Assembly: GCA_963969595.1 (NCBI GenBank) | Contig: OZ018411.1 | Location: 28,159,445 to 28,223,444 of the forward strand | Direction of reading: 5' to 3' | Length of the DNA: 64,000 bases | DNA from: Neckera pumila | Taxonomy: Eukaryota > Streptophyta > Bryopsida > Hypnales > Neckeraceae | Shown: positions 1-11,300 of the stretch, piece by piece | How positions within the stretch are numbered: position 1 is the stretch's first letter | How the letters are laid out: each line of letters opens with the position of its first letter | Position numbers and translations under genes: made by a program | The notes under the pieces: model-generated | What the model saw: the letters and a program-made list of their open reading frames with translations, nothing else | Database searches by the model: none | What the model was told of the DNA's origin: nothing

Positions 1-114
1 GATGACTACTGGCAAAGGATTTATTTGGCCTCCCTCAAGCTCTGATAGAGATTGCAGAAGTACTAGTTTTTGTTGCTGAACTTGCATCAACTAATTTTTC
101 ATGCTTTGTACTTC

Positions 115-258
115 CTAAGTGGTTTTTGAGATTAGCCTCCAGATGTTATATTGGACATTATTATTGACATAAAAACATAAGTTATTCTATTCGATGTCAC
201 CTAAAATCCATCTGCGAAAAGTATAAAACGTCACATAAAAAACAGGTTTCTTATAGTA
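115..258. mobile_element. Partial CACTA-type MITE end
   Basis: The segment ends in AGGTTTCTTATAGTA, the inverted CACTATAAGAAACC end seen intact elsewhere in the window, with its final G changed to A. Just inside it is GGATTTTAGGTGACATC when read from the minus strand, the same subterminal motif as in the elements at 34576 and 43336. The matching left end is not visible, so the left boundary given here is approximate. Confidence 0.5.
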
Positions 259-780
259 TATGGTCAATTGCCTTTGGAGAATGAAGGTGTTGCATTGGGA
301 CTTCATCCCAAATGATCAGTAATGCCTCACGTAGAAGATCTGCGCAATTTAACATTTTATCAATTGCAATTATTGAATGTTTATTCGTTTCAATTGGAAG
401 TATGAAGGTTAAATGAGCTATTCGTCCACCATTAAGGAGAAGCGCAATAATACCAAACAATGCTACACATATTATAATCTTTCCTTCACTCCAAAGTTTT
501 GCTACAATTGTATTATACACGTGTGTTTTTCCTAATCTGTTTGATTCATCAATAAAAAAATATCTTTTCACTATGTTCATTCACCAATGTTAAGACTTCT
601 TGATAAACAATAGTTTGTTATGCATTCAATTCAGGTACACGTTCATTGATGATAGATAAAAGATCATTGTGATTCCAATCCATGTGGTTCAGTAATCAAA
701 AGATTGGTATGATGAAGGTTCCAAGGAATTATCAATTGTGGCATTTTTGGTATGTTGGCCAAAGATTTATTGTACTTGTA
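251..780 (-). pseudogene. PIF1-family helicase fragment of the Helitron
   Basis: The minus-strand ORF at 580-251 (109 residues) aligns by eye with the start of the Helitron SF1B helicase. It has a Walker A region reading DESNRLGKTH where DGPGGTGKT is usual, then the strand motif with GIIALLLNGGRIAHLTFILPIE, and the Walker B motif LLIIWDEVPMQH. Upstream, in a shifted frame, the typical lead-in VPELNA-TIVYQEVLTLVNEH and LANIPKMP (about 775-600) can be read, separated by a stop and a frame change. In intact Helitrons this domain unwinds DNA during rolling-circle transposition. Here the P-loop glycines are replaced and the frame is broken, so no activity is expected. Downstream motifs would lie beyond the left edge or are replaced by a CACTA-MITE end at about 258. 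Confidence 0.8.
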
Positions 781-1280
781 TCTTAAATCTCATAAAAAAG
801 AAACAATCCATAATCAAGTATTTGATGCTCATTGGGGGATCCTCCAATTGTTGTTGTACTTGTAGTCAATGTCTAAGATCATTACACAATTGATGCCAAA
901 AATTGTTGCTATAAATTTGCAGGTTCATTTGGTGAGCAATGAGTGAGTGATGTGATAAATAAAGCTTGAAGTTGAGATTGCGATTACATGACAAAAGCTT
1001 CTTATAGAGATGAAATCCACTCTCCTTCATTTTGTAACAATCTTCTTGCTAAACATGCCTCTTTAACCCCTGAGCGCCCAACTCATGTTTACTAAAATCC
1101 AAACCTTTTTCAGTTCATTTCAATCAAACTATCACTTAAAAAGAGATCCACATAAGCTGACCAATACGGATTGGTAGTAGAGACAAATTTGGAGCTAGAG
1201 GGAAAGGGACATGGCCTTTGACCGTACCATTGAAAAGATTATAATAGTCAAACAAGGACATCTTTCAATTTGGAGAGGCC

Positions 1281-1560
1281 ATCATCACAAAGAATAGACC
1301 CTACAATTTGTCAACAATTATCACGTGGTTATTGTTGTTTCATGGGTTTGCACGTTTATTACAATTTATCATATAATTACAGTTAATTACTTTGCATCGT
1401 TACCGCATTGTTATAATGCATTACTTGCAACTGCATCGTAACAATGCAAAGTAATTCATTGTAATGATGTGATAAATTATAATTAACGTGCAAACCCATG
1501 AAACAACGATAACCACATGATAATTGTTGACAAACCATAGGGTCTAAACTTTGTGATGAT
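1281..1560. mobile_element. Foldback (long inverted repeat) element
   Basis: A near-perfect palindrome of 280 bp. ATCATCACAAAG at 1281 is mirrored by CTTTGTGATGAT ending at 1560, and the arms stay complementary through TTTCATGGGTTTGCACG to a loop near 1420 built of TGCATTGTTAC-like words. No convincing target duplication is visible. It lies inside the Helitron relic, between recognisable helicase blocks, so it inserted after the Helitron, or with other debris. Confidence 0.75.
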
Positions 1561-1850
1561 ATTTGAGGCGTTGAGGCGCTCAAGGATTAAATGTGTTGTA
1601 CAGATGACCACCCACTATTTGAAGGTCTTTGCTTGATATTGGTCTAAGCACAATTGTCAAAAGTAAACATAAGTAGGATTGTTCTCCAACATTTAGATCA
1701 ACAAAATAAAGTCTTTCAATGCAAAAACAGTTTGTCTAGGGGTCCATTCTTTTATAGTTTTTTTCCACACATAGTGTTGGGGAACTCCAAATATGTATAT
1801 TGTCATACGTTTGCATCTCTAGCACATCTTGCAAAAACCCAATCAATGTG

Positions 1851-2058
1851 CACTAGAAGAAAACTGTGTTGGATCCCGCAAAACCATGAGGGATTGGTTT
1901 TGTTGAGTTCCTAGTTTCTAATGCAAAATTCTGCGTTGGAAAATGCATTCCAACAGATTCCAATGCATTTCAATGCATAATTTTGTGTTGGAAACTAGGA
2001 ACTCAACAAAACCAATCCCACTTGGTTTTGTGGAATCCAATGCAATTTTCTTCTAGTG
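1851..2058. mobile_element. CACTA-type MITE with GTG target duplication
   Basis: It begins CACTAGAAGAAAACTG and ends in the inverted form CAATTTTCTTCTAGTG, flanked on both sides by GTG (1848-1850 and 2059-2061), the 3-bp duplication expected of CACTA elements. The interior folds on itself: GGGATTGGTTTTGTTGAGTT near 1890 pairs with its complement near 2020. It splits the Helitron coding sequence between the THWVVFNQEDNI block and the YTYLEFP block. Confidence 0.85.
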
Positions 2059-2429
2059 GTGGTAGTCTCGCACCCTGCTCTTTGAAGAACTTCTACAATA
2101 TTGTCTTCTTGATTAAATACCACCCAATGCGTCCTTGGTAAATGCAAAGCAAGTCATATTACATTTGGATGTTCTTCATGCATATATATTGCAAAAAGTC
2201 AACAAACAACTTTAGGGGCACTAACATATCAAGTATCCAAATATTGGTCTACTTCATTAGGTTCACAACCAAAGCGCATAGTCCTTTGATCGTGACTTTT
2301 GTAAATATATTTGTGAATGTATTTCATTGTACAAATTGAAGCGCAAACTGCAATGTTGATGTGACAACCATATTTTTGAGACAAATATGGATATCAATTA
2401 TTGTCAAACCAAAAAGTAACACCCCGCAT

Positions 2430-3050
2430 AGGATTGTCATTTTTATTGTAGTTTAGTGGCAAAAGTTTGTTCACAGGGAATTTTGTAATGGAATAGGAAG
2501 ATAATGAATAAAATACAAATTATAAAGCCAATCGCTGGCTAAATCAAATCATATACAAATATGGAGACAACTTCAACTTCAAGCTACAACCAAGAACTCA
2601 CTTATCCAAACTTTAGGTACTCACAATTTCTTACATTATCCAATTGCTAGGATTTCAATAATACACATACAAAGATGCCCAATCTCTAGGACTTACACAC
2701 AAAATTAAAACTATACACTTAAAGCTTATTATTACTCAAAAAAAATATTCTCAAACAAGTACACATAAAATCCTAAACTACAAACACACACCAAACCCAA
2801 AGAGAGCCCCAAAAGGAAGAGAGAGAAAGAAAGGAAAAAATTCTCCTTATATCTATAGTGATGACTATTAGTCTCCTAGAGTCACCTAAACAAATTGTCA
2901 CCTTTCAAATCTTGAGCTACTCACATCATTTTGGATCCCTAAGCAAATTATTTTCACATTCACTCACCATTAGAGGACTTAGCTATGATCTAAGCTTTTT
3001 TTCCACTGCAAAAGACAATATGTTAAAGTAAAGAAAAACTAGGTATACTA
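2430..3050. other. AT-rich insert inside the Helitron relic
   Basis: This sequence interrupts the Helitron reading between the Rep block (TIIEFQKHG) and the MKYIHKYIYK block. It contains A-rich stretches and a short purine-rich run (GAAGAGAGAGAAAGAAAGG, about 2816). I see no ORF, RNA gene or inverted ends that identify it. Confidence 0.4.
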
Positions 3051-4279
3051 CAATTATTGTGTTTTGTCTTCTTCTACAAAAAATAAGAAGAAATACATGC
3101 TTGACGATCCATGTTTTTGAAACTCTATAATTGTATAGATATGAACTATTGTTCGGCCAAATATATTTTTTTATACAATGTCTTAAAGCAAGGCTTGTGA
3201 TTTGAGTCTAAAAACACAAGCCACCAAATTAGGTTGATTAGACGTCTTTTGTTCTAGCAACAATGTGTTTTTAATTTTAGGCCATTTGGAATTTGCCGTC
3301 ATAGTTCCAGTTGTTTGAAATAGCAAGTAATTGCCATAGAATTTTGAAAAATTTCAAACATGTTGCGAACATTGCTTGAAAATGATGAAGGCAATATGAC
3401 GTGCCGGCCAAGATTTTGAAGGTCTATTTCTTCATTGGTAACGTCTCTAATCGCATCAACAAGTCCCTCATACACATCTGCTCTCAGTGTACCTAAATTT
3501 GTTTATATCCACCGCAAGCAAACTTGCTCCGTGACTACTCACGCATTGACAATAAACTCACGGAATAATTTTTCTTTATGTAGTATCACAAGTTGCATTA
3601 GGAAAATCGCCATCTTCCGGCAAAATCAAGACTACCTCATCAGTTTGTAAGAGATTGTAATGCCTAACTTGCTTACTATGCTCAAAATGTAGATACATCG
3701 CCAAATCTAGATTATTATTGGCATTTTCAAATTCTTTGCAAAGAGTTTTGTGTACTTGTCTCATGAATGGAACAAAGTTATTGTATTCCAATAACATTTG
3801 TTGCAATGTCAACACTGTCTTAGGCTGCACTCTTTTGTTTTTTTCTTTGTCTTCAAGCCTCAATTGCTTCATCGGGATACTAGATAAATAGTTGAGCAAA
3901 CATTAGTGTCTTGTTTGGTTCAAGTAGAAGAATGTTACATCTATGAGGCTATCTTCCATGAATGCAAAAACAATAATGTCATATGTGCTTACAAAATTCT
4001 ATGGTTTCTATACTATCTTTTGTAAATAAATGTTATGATGGAGATAATGCTTGAGTCAGTGAATCTCAAAGCATTAATAGAATAATTTTGCCTTTATGAT
4101 AGTATGTTCCAAAAAGAGGTTGCACATTGATGCTAATAGAAAGTTTCTCTTCAATCCAGTGCAAGGCACCACATATAGCACCAAGATCATGATGCAATTC
4201 TATTTCAGTTATTGGAACTTGTTTGCCTAGCTTAATATACAGCTTGATTCCGTAATCTTTAAGACCTCTCTTCAAAAAA

Positions 4280-5150
4280 CTTTGGAGCCCTCACTCCAAC
4301 TACATAATCTGCTTGAGTTCTCAATCCCCCTTTGGCTTGAGCCAAACATTTTACAGCCCTCAGCTATATAATCTACTTGAGCTTTCAACTTCTCTTCTAC
4401 TTGAGTTGAAGACTATGTGGCCTCCACAGCAACCACATGTGGTGCTTGATAAGCAGTTTGAGCTCTCAACTTTCTTTTGCTTGGGCAGAAGACTCTACAA
4501 CCCTCATGTTGGCTACATAATCTGTTGGAGCTTTCAACATTTCTCCTGCTTGAGCTGAAGACTCTCTTTCTCTAACACAATCTTTTGCTCAAGCACGTTC
4601 AATATGTAAACTAATACTACCTTAATGTCTAGGTGCCATTTAGAAAGTGCAAAAATAAAACAAACAAACAAAATAAACAAAGTACCTTGCTAAATGTCTA
4701 GTGATGTATATAACATCTCTTTATTTACATAATGCCAAGGTTAGTAATATTATTACAAAATAAAAGATAATTAAATTATATTCAAAAGTAAAAAGTAAAA
4801 AAAATATATTACAAAATAAAAGACAAATAAAGCATACCACAAAGTAAAAAGGTTATTAAAGCATATTACAAAATAAAAGTTAATTAAAGCATAAGAAAAA
4901 AAAGAACTACACTACAAAGTAAAATGTAATTAAAGCATAAGCCAAAAGCAAAAGGGACATGAAAAAAAAAGAAAAAAAGATCTACAATTTAGGATAATTT
5001 AAGATCCAAAAATAACTCAAAAATTCATAACTTTCTAAAACCTATTCAAATGCCAAAAAAAGCCCATACACTCCTCCTTGTAAAGAGCTTTCTAACAATA
5101 CCAAAAATGCAACCAAAAGTACGGTCCAGAAGATTAATAATTTAGGATAA
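4280..5150. repeat. Low-complexity AT-rich region with degenerate short tandem repeats
   Basis: At 4313-4560 there are three or four diverged copies of a roughly 80-bp unit (TTGAGCTTTCAACTTCTC..., CTACATAATCTGCTTG). At about 4750-4945 a second array repeats words such as ATTACAAAATAAAAG and TAATTAAAGCATA four or five times. From about 4980 the first copy of a 'TAACTCAAAAAT...GTAAAGAGCTTTCCAACG' repeat appears; it recurs downstream. No gene is visible. Confidence 0.5.
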
Positions 5151-6281
5151 TTGAACCCCTAAAGGACCGAGGCCATTTTTTTTGCCAAAAAACAATCAAA
5201 ACTGCCATTTCTATAGCAAAGAGTAAAAATAAATGAAAATTGTTTTTTTTCCACATCTAACCATAGGATCTTATATCCAACTAGTATGACAATAGAGTTA
5301 TTTGTAAAGTCCCCCCCACTTTGGAGGGGACTTTTTCCAACAAATTTCCTCCGACGGATGACCCCGCAAGCAATCACAACCCCGCAGGCGACCACGACCC
5401 CGCAGGCAAAGTCTGGACGAAACTTCTTTTTGGTTGATTTGGGCGTGAAAGAAAATTTGATACCCACTTTTGTATTGACTTTTTGCCCAAAACCTGCTTT
5501 TTTACAAATAACTCTAATGTATGTGGAAAAAATTTCAGAACTGTTGACTGCAAAGATTGCAAGATATCTGCATTTAAAGTGAAAAAAACAAGTTTTTCAA
5601 CACATTGCGGGACTAGATTTTATGACTTTGAACATTTTTAGCTTAAATGTTTTGCACTACAAAGTTTTGAGCTTTTAATCTTTATAGTGGAAAATTGAGT
5701 TGATAGTCTAGGGGAAAAAAATAAATCCAAAAGAATTTAAATTTCATTATTAAAAAAATTGTTAAGTAGAAGTAGGTACAAGATGGAAGGAAAATCTAAA
5801 ATATTAATATCTTTTATATGGAACTAAAAAGCACTAATCCCAATGGCAAGATTGTTCTAGCAAAAAAACTAAACCTTGTAGAACTTTTTTTTTGAAAAAT
5901 TGTAAATATTGCATTCAAAAATGAATCCTACAAGTTATTTTTTTTAGGAAGATGCTCTAAGTGTCCAAAAAACAGGATTGTCCATAACTTTTTCATAACA
6001 AATCCAAATGAAATGAATCAAAGCTTTCCAAATAGACAAAAATATACTCTATAAGAAAAAAAAATTAAAAAAAAAAAAAAAATTACTGCCTTGCATCCCC
6101 TGTTTTGAGCTTATTTGGGGATTTCCCAGGCAACGATTGAAAAGAAATTATATTCTCACAAAGATTAGCAGTTATTCTATTTTAAAAAAAAATTCAAAAA
6201 ATCACGACAAAATTAAGCCTGTAGGTACCTGCCCGAAATTCCATTTGTCTCTCGAAGGGACAATGGTCCTTTAGGTGTTAA
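5151..6281. mobile_element. TTAA-flanked repeat family, copy A
   Basis: It starts TTGA-ACCCCTAAAGGACC and ends TCCTTTAGGTG-TTAA, the inverted form. Inside are the family's marker words in order: GGCCATTTTT, AAAACTGCCATTTCT, CATAGGATCTTATA, ATAACTTTTTCATAACAAATCC. Unlike the other copies it carries a GC-richer block at about 5310-5420, in which ACCCCGCAGGCGACCACGA-like units of about 20 bp repeat three times. No convincing protein is encoded; the ORFs over it on both strands are repeat translations. Confidence 0.7.
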
Positions 6282-7107
6282 GATCCTAAAATAACTCAAA
6301 AATCCATACTTTCCTAATGTATGTCAAAATGTCAAAAAGAAAGCATGTGCACCCCTTCTTGTAAAGAGCTTTCCAACGATAATTAGAACGCGACTAGAAG
6401 ACATTTGATCCAAAAGATCCATAATTTAGAGTAATTTAAGATTAAAAAATAACTCAAAAATCTAAAACTTTCCCACCATATGTCAGCACGCCAGAAAACA
6501 AAGCTCATGCATCCCTCTTCTGAAAGAGCTTTCCAACGGTACAAAAAACAAGACCATGGGACCCATATTCCAAGAAATCTCACCTTAACAAATAGTCTAC
6601 TTAAATGGATGGACTGGTGTACCTTCTGTCGTTGCCATAGTTAAAATAAAAGTAATTTTCTAATTTTTTAATTCATAAAAACTTTGAAATTCCAAAACTC
6701 TAACACCGGAGGTCCAAGTGTCACAAAATAAAGCCCGTGTGTCTCTCGTCGCAAACGGCATTTTGATGATACCAAAAACATGGTGGGGTGACGTACGGTC
6801 TAGCTAGAGATCTCAAAGGAACAAATAAACAAAACAAAACAAACACCTAACTTAACAGTGTGCCCTGTGTCGTTGCTACAATCAAAATAAAGTAATTGCA
6901 ATTTTCTTATTTTTAATTCAAAAATAACTTCAAAATTCAACAACTTTAGAACTCTAAGACCAAACGCTTCAAAACAAAGTCCGTGCACCCCTCCTTGCCA
7001 AGAGCTTTCCAAACGGGTACCAAGCACGTGACTAGGCGACGCATAGTCCAAGAGATCTCACCATAACAAACAAAACAAACAAAACAAAACAAACAAAACA
7101 ATCTAAC
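6282..7107. repeat. Tandem-like repeats with GAGCTTTCCAACG
   Basis: At least four diverged copies of a unit of roughly 150-280 bp, with words AATAACTCAAAAATCC, a 'GCCCGTGCACCCCTCCTTG' block and GAGCTTTCCAACGGTACC (about 6285-6400, 6420-6560, 6660-6800 and 6900-7060); a further copy sits at 4985-5150, before the TTAA element. The region ends in a run of AAACA units (about 7058-7100). No coding potential is recognised. Confidence 0.6.
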
Positions 7108-7739
7108 TTAACCCCTAAATGCCCAATGCTTGTTTTGAGTTTCTTGAAGTTTGCTCTAACTTGAACAAAATGCCAACATTTTGATAAGTTGTATCAATTT
7201 TTTTTGAATTGTAACCGTACAAATTCAAACTAGACATGTAAGATATCTCTTAGAAAAAGAAAACACAAGAAAATCACTTATGGAGCAAAAGATTATAATG
7301 ATTGACCATGAGGGTGTTAAAATTGCACAAGTGATGTAAAGTCTTTCAACCCTCTTTTTACAAGTCAAATCTAAAAAGTTGGTGACCAAAAAAATTGAGG
7401 TTAAAGTTAATAACTTATATAACTCCAATCAGTTACGGCTTTTTAAAATCTACTCTATAATTTTTTTAAATGAATTTTGATGCAAATTTTCCTCCGAGAT
7501 CTAATATATTTGAGGCTCATTTCCAAGAGCTCTCAACACTACAAGAAGTCTAGATTGCACTGGGTACCCTTGTACAAAACCATGAATAGAAAAATCACTA
7601 TCATTTATTTTCAAGATTGGATTTTTGATGCTAAAACTAGACTTCAAGAAGAACTTTCTAAAACTGTAACCTACTAAAAATAGCAACTTGGTTAGGTTTT
7701 ATTTAACTTCACAGTTTTGTAGATACATTTAGGGGTTAA
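7108..7739. mobile_element. TTAA-flanked repeat, related end sequence (copy G)
   Basis: The left end reads TTAA-CCCCTAAATG and the right end CATTTAGGGG-TTAA, a matched 10-bp inverted terminus plus TTAA. The interior differs from the other copies and contains CACTACAAGAAG at about 7538, the start of a possible CACTA end with no partner found. It is either a distant subfamily or another element with similar ends. Confidence 0.5.
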
Positions 7740-8376
7740 GGTAATGGATGAATGGTTAAGAACTAACAAAAGAATCTTAAAAAAAAATGGCTGGAAAAAT
7801 ACATTTTGTTGTGCTTCAAATTCTTCTGTGCTCATCTATTGTTCAAATTTTGAACGTCTGGTCCTTAAGGGGTTAAGAGTTAAGTCCTTTCTAAAATGAG
7901 TTACGAATTCACTCATCTTTAGAACGCTCTTCATCTACCAGGTTTAAGGGTTTGGGGGAAAAACGGATTCCCCATTAATTCTCATTCCGCATAAATTTCA
8001 TCAACGAAAGGATTTACGGGAGGTTGAATGACGAAAAAAGAGCCAAAGCCAACATTACCAAATCCAGAAGAAATAACATACAAGCGGTGAACAACTTCTT
8101 TCGGTAGGATCCAGAAACTCGTCGCTCAGCGGATCAGGGCGCAGCAAGGTTACATTTTGATGCAGCCACAAAAGAATCTGTACTAGGTTGTCAAAATTGT
8201 TAACCAAAACCTATGATTATCTAATCAATCCAGCCCTTTCGGCTATTCAGGACGAACTTCATTGCCCGGTTCTATGCTTGAAACGAAGACCTCGGATGAA
8301 GGTTCAGGACGAACCAAATAAACTTTGTTACCGGGAACAAAATTCAAACAGCAATGAGCATAACTTACAAGGGCTA
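7740..8376. other. Sequence downstream of the ABC transporter gene
   Basis: No gene is visible. The half next to the transporter stop codon (about 7950-8376) becomes GC-richer and more complex and probably contains the 3' untranslated region. A lone TTAAGGGGTTAAG at about 7863 looks like a stray end of the TTAA repeat family. Confidence 0.4.
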
Positions 8377-11300
8377 TCACGAAGAGGAGAGATGGAGACG
8401 CACAAGAGCATGATATGCTCCATTCTCGCGAGACATCAACTCGTCGTGCTTTCCCTGCTCCACGATGACCCCGTTCTTCACCACAGCAATCAGATCGGCG
8501 TTTCGAATAGTGGACAGGCGATGAGCAACAACAATGGTGGTTCGGTTCACCATGATGCGGTCGAGAGCCTCCTGCACAACATGTTCGGATTCCGCGTCCA
8601 GGGCACTGGTCGCCTCGTCCAACAGCAAGATTCTCGGGTCTTTCACGATTGCCCTGGCTATGGCCACTCTCTGCTTCTGACCTCCTGACAATTGAATACC
8701 ACGCTCTCCCACGGTGGTGTCAAATCCTTCAGGCAAACCTGTGATGAATTTATGGCAGTTGGACGCTTTGGCGGCAGATTCCATTTCGGATTGGGTGACG
8801 TCGTCGTCTCTTCCATACACGATGTTGGCTGTTATGGACGTGTTGAAAAGGACAGGCTCCTGGCTCACAAGCCCAATTTGTTGGCGAAGCCAACGCACTT
8901 GTAGCTCTTTAATATCAACACCATCGAGCAGGATGGAGCCACCATCCAGATCGTAGAACCTCTCCAGCAGGGAGATCACAGTGCTCTTGCCTGAGCCCGA
9001 CTCGCCAACAAGGGCCACAGTCTGCTCACAATACAGAAAACACAGCAACTAGACACATTCATTACACGGATACAATCTGGCTGAACGCTCGACGTCAGTG
9101 GTGACGAACATGGAGCACCTTAAGACGTCCATTCGAAGGACGTCCACAATGACAGCACACGAATTCTTCACAGGCAGTAGTGACACAAGCAGGGCCTCAG
9201 AAATAACGTACCTTGCCAGCAGGCACAGTGAGGCTCAAATCTCTGAATATGGGGATTGTAGGTCTGGACGGATAAGTGAAGCTAATATAGCGGAGCTCAA
9301 TGTCCCCATGCAATTTCTTCAAAGTCTTTCCGGACATGACAAAAGGGTCGATGAGCGACTTTCGATCAAGCAGCTCGAACACAGAATTGATGGCGAGTTT
9401 GGTCTTGGTTAAATCAGGTGTCAAACCGGCGGATTGTGAGACACCGAGTGCACTCATGGTGATGGCAAAGAAAACCTTGAAAACATCGCCAAAGCTAGTT
9501 TTACCCTGCTGCACCAATTTCGATCCATACCAGAATGCAAGTGCATAGCAGGCAAAGAGGACGAAGTTGGAGAAGGCCAAGCCTGTCCCACTAATGTAAC
9601 CTTGCCGTACTCCACTCTTCAGAGGTTTTTGGCATTTCTCAGTGTACAAATTCACCACCTTTTCTTCAGCGCAAAAAGACGATACAGTTCGGATACTTGA
9701 GATTGCATCGTTTGCAACGCGACTTGCATCCTCATACGCTAGCTGAACACATCATAAGAATAGCCTTGCACGACATAAGATACCTTAAGAGAAATGTAAT
9801 GAACAAGGATCCCAAATTGAATGCTGACAGTCACAAAATCACAGAGACAATCAACAATAGAAATGGCGAACCTTGGCATCGTTGCTGAAACCCTGCATCA
9901 TTTTCATCTGGAAATACCCTTGTGAGCCTAATAGCGGAACAAGGGCCAGGACCAGAAGGGAGAGTCGCCAGTCGGCAATGAAAGCTATGGTTAGTCCACA
10001 GATGATAGTGCCGATGTTTTGGACCACAAGTGCGAGGGTGTCTGCCACCATGCTCTTCACTGCTGCCGCATCCGTGGAAAGGCGAGCACCAATAGAGCCA
10101 CTGCAATTAAAAAAAAACGCTAAAATGTTACTGGCCTGTCATTGAAAACTGCCGAGGTTGCAATTAAGTAGGGTATGACTCGAAGATCCCATCATCAAAT
10201 GCCCAGCCGTCTCACCTGCTATTTTCTTCCTCGTCGAACCATGCCACTTCATTTCTCAACACCTTGTCAATGGTTAGCCTACGCAAGCGACGAATAAGCC
10301 GCTGGCCTATCACTGCAAATGAGGAGTACTGCGTCGGGCAAACGATGAATATGCCAATCGCTACTACCAAATACATGAGAGACAAGAAATTCGAATCATC
10401 TCTCAGTTTCCTCTTATCTGATTGGAAATAAGTAGAAATGATATTTGACAATAAAAGTCCAAAGACTGGAAGTGTGCACCCATGAGCGAGGGCAGCAACT
10501 CCGCCAAAAATGAAAAGGTGAAATTCAGGTTTGCTATATGTGACAAGTCGGAAGAGGGACGATTCAGCGCGCTTCCTGCTTTTCTTTTCCCCCATCTCAA
10601 CATCAGTCTCGCCGCTTCTGTTACTCTTTCCAAGCTGATCACGTGCACTATGAGATGCACTTCGCGACTTGCGAAAACTAAGACCGCGGCTGCCACGTGA
10701 ACCTTTGCTGAGAGATCTGCTAATCGCTTCGGGCTCATCCTCAACATTCACGCCGTTCAACATTTCGTCGTCCTGCTGCCTGTGAATCTGCTGCAAACGA
10801 ATTAGCTGTGAATATGCTCCATCTGAATTGGACAGAAGTTTATCGTGTGTTCCTGTACACCCACAACTGGTATCGTAAGAGACCATCCCAGCGATATGCT
10901 GAACAAGTTTTAAACCACTTCAACATTCTTGACATTGACCACTAGTGCCGAAAAACGGAAAAAAACCTGGCTATGATAGCTGTAGGAAAAACACCATGAA
11001 TGCGGCGGGACCCCAATTCACACGTCCATACCTGTTTCCACGACGACCCCTCTTTGGATGACGGCTATGAGATCGGCATTTCGGATGGTAGTAAGGCGGT
11101 GTGCAACCACAATTGTAGTGCGACCAACCATAATTTTCTCGAGTGCTTCCTGAACAATGTGTTCAGACTGAGCGTCCAAAGCACTCGTTGCTTCATCCAA
11201 CAGCAGAATTTTGGGATCCTTCAGGATGGCTCTCGCAATCGCAATACGCTGCTTCTGACCTCCTGAGAGCTGAATTCCTCGCTCACCAACCAGTGTGGCG

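Larger units (their letters stand above)
1..4275 (-). mobile_element. Helitron relic (Rep + PIF1-type helicase), degenerate
   Basis: A broken Helitron read on the minus strand from high to low coordinates. Recognisable blocks in order: the N-terminal part with ALHWIEEKLS and PLFGTYYHKGKI (4275-4066); RVQPKTVLTLQQMLLEYNNF and RHYNLLQTDEVVLILPEDGD (3899-3576); ILPSSF...FEIFQNSMAIT and KWP (about 3400-3270); the Rep block TIIEFQKHG (about 3110); MKYIHKYIYKSHDQ (about 2340); MHEEHPNV and THWVVFNQEDNI (about 2190-2080); YTYLEFP (about 1790); ACLARRLLQNEGEW (about 1050); then the PIF1 helicase start with a degraded Walker A (DESNRLGKTH) and IIWDEVPMQHLH (580-251). Frames shift and stops interrupt throughout. 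The usual PHxH of the Rep HUH motif is replaced by SSSMYFF, so the nicking function is lost. Foreign inserts sit at about 2430-3050, 1851-2058 and 1281-1560. The 3' Helitron terminus would lie to the left of the window. Confidence 0.85.

Noticed and set aside
5159..5582. Overlapping ORFs of about 100 codons on both strands
   Set aside because: They translate the GC-rich repeat inside TTAA copy A; low-complexity peptides such as ACGVVVACGVV show this.
7537..7560. CACTACAAGAAG as a full CACTA element start
   Set aside because: No matching inverted end with a 3-bp duplication was found within the following 2 kb.
8188..9412. Long plus-strand ORFs (up to 166 codons) antisense to the ABCB gene
   Set aside because: They are frame shadows of the conserved NBD2 coding exons; the minus-strand reading carries all ABC motifs.
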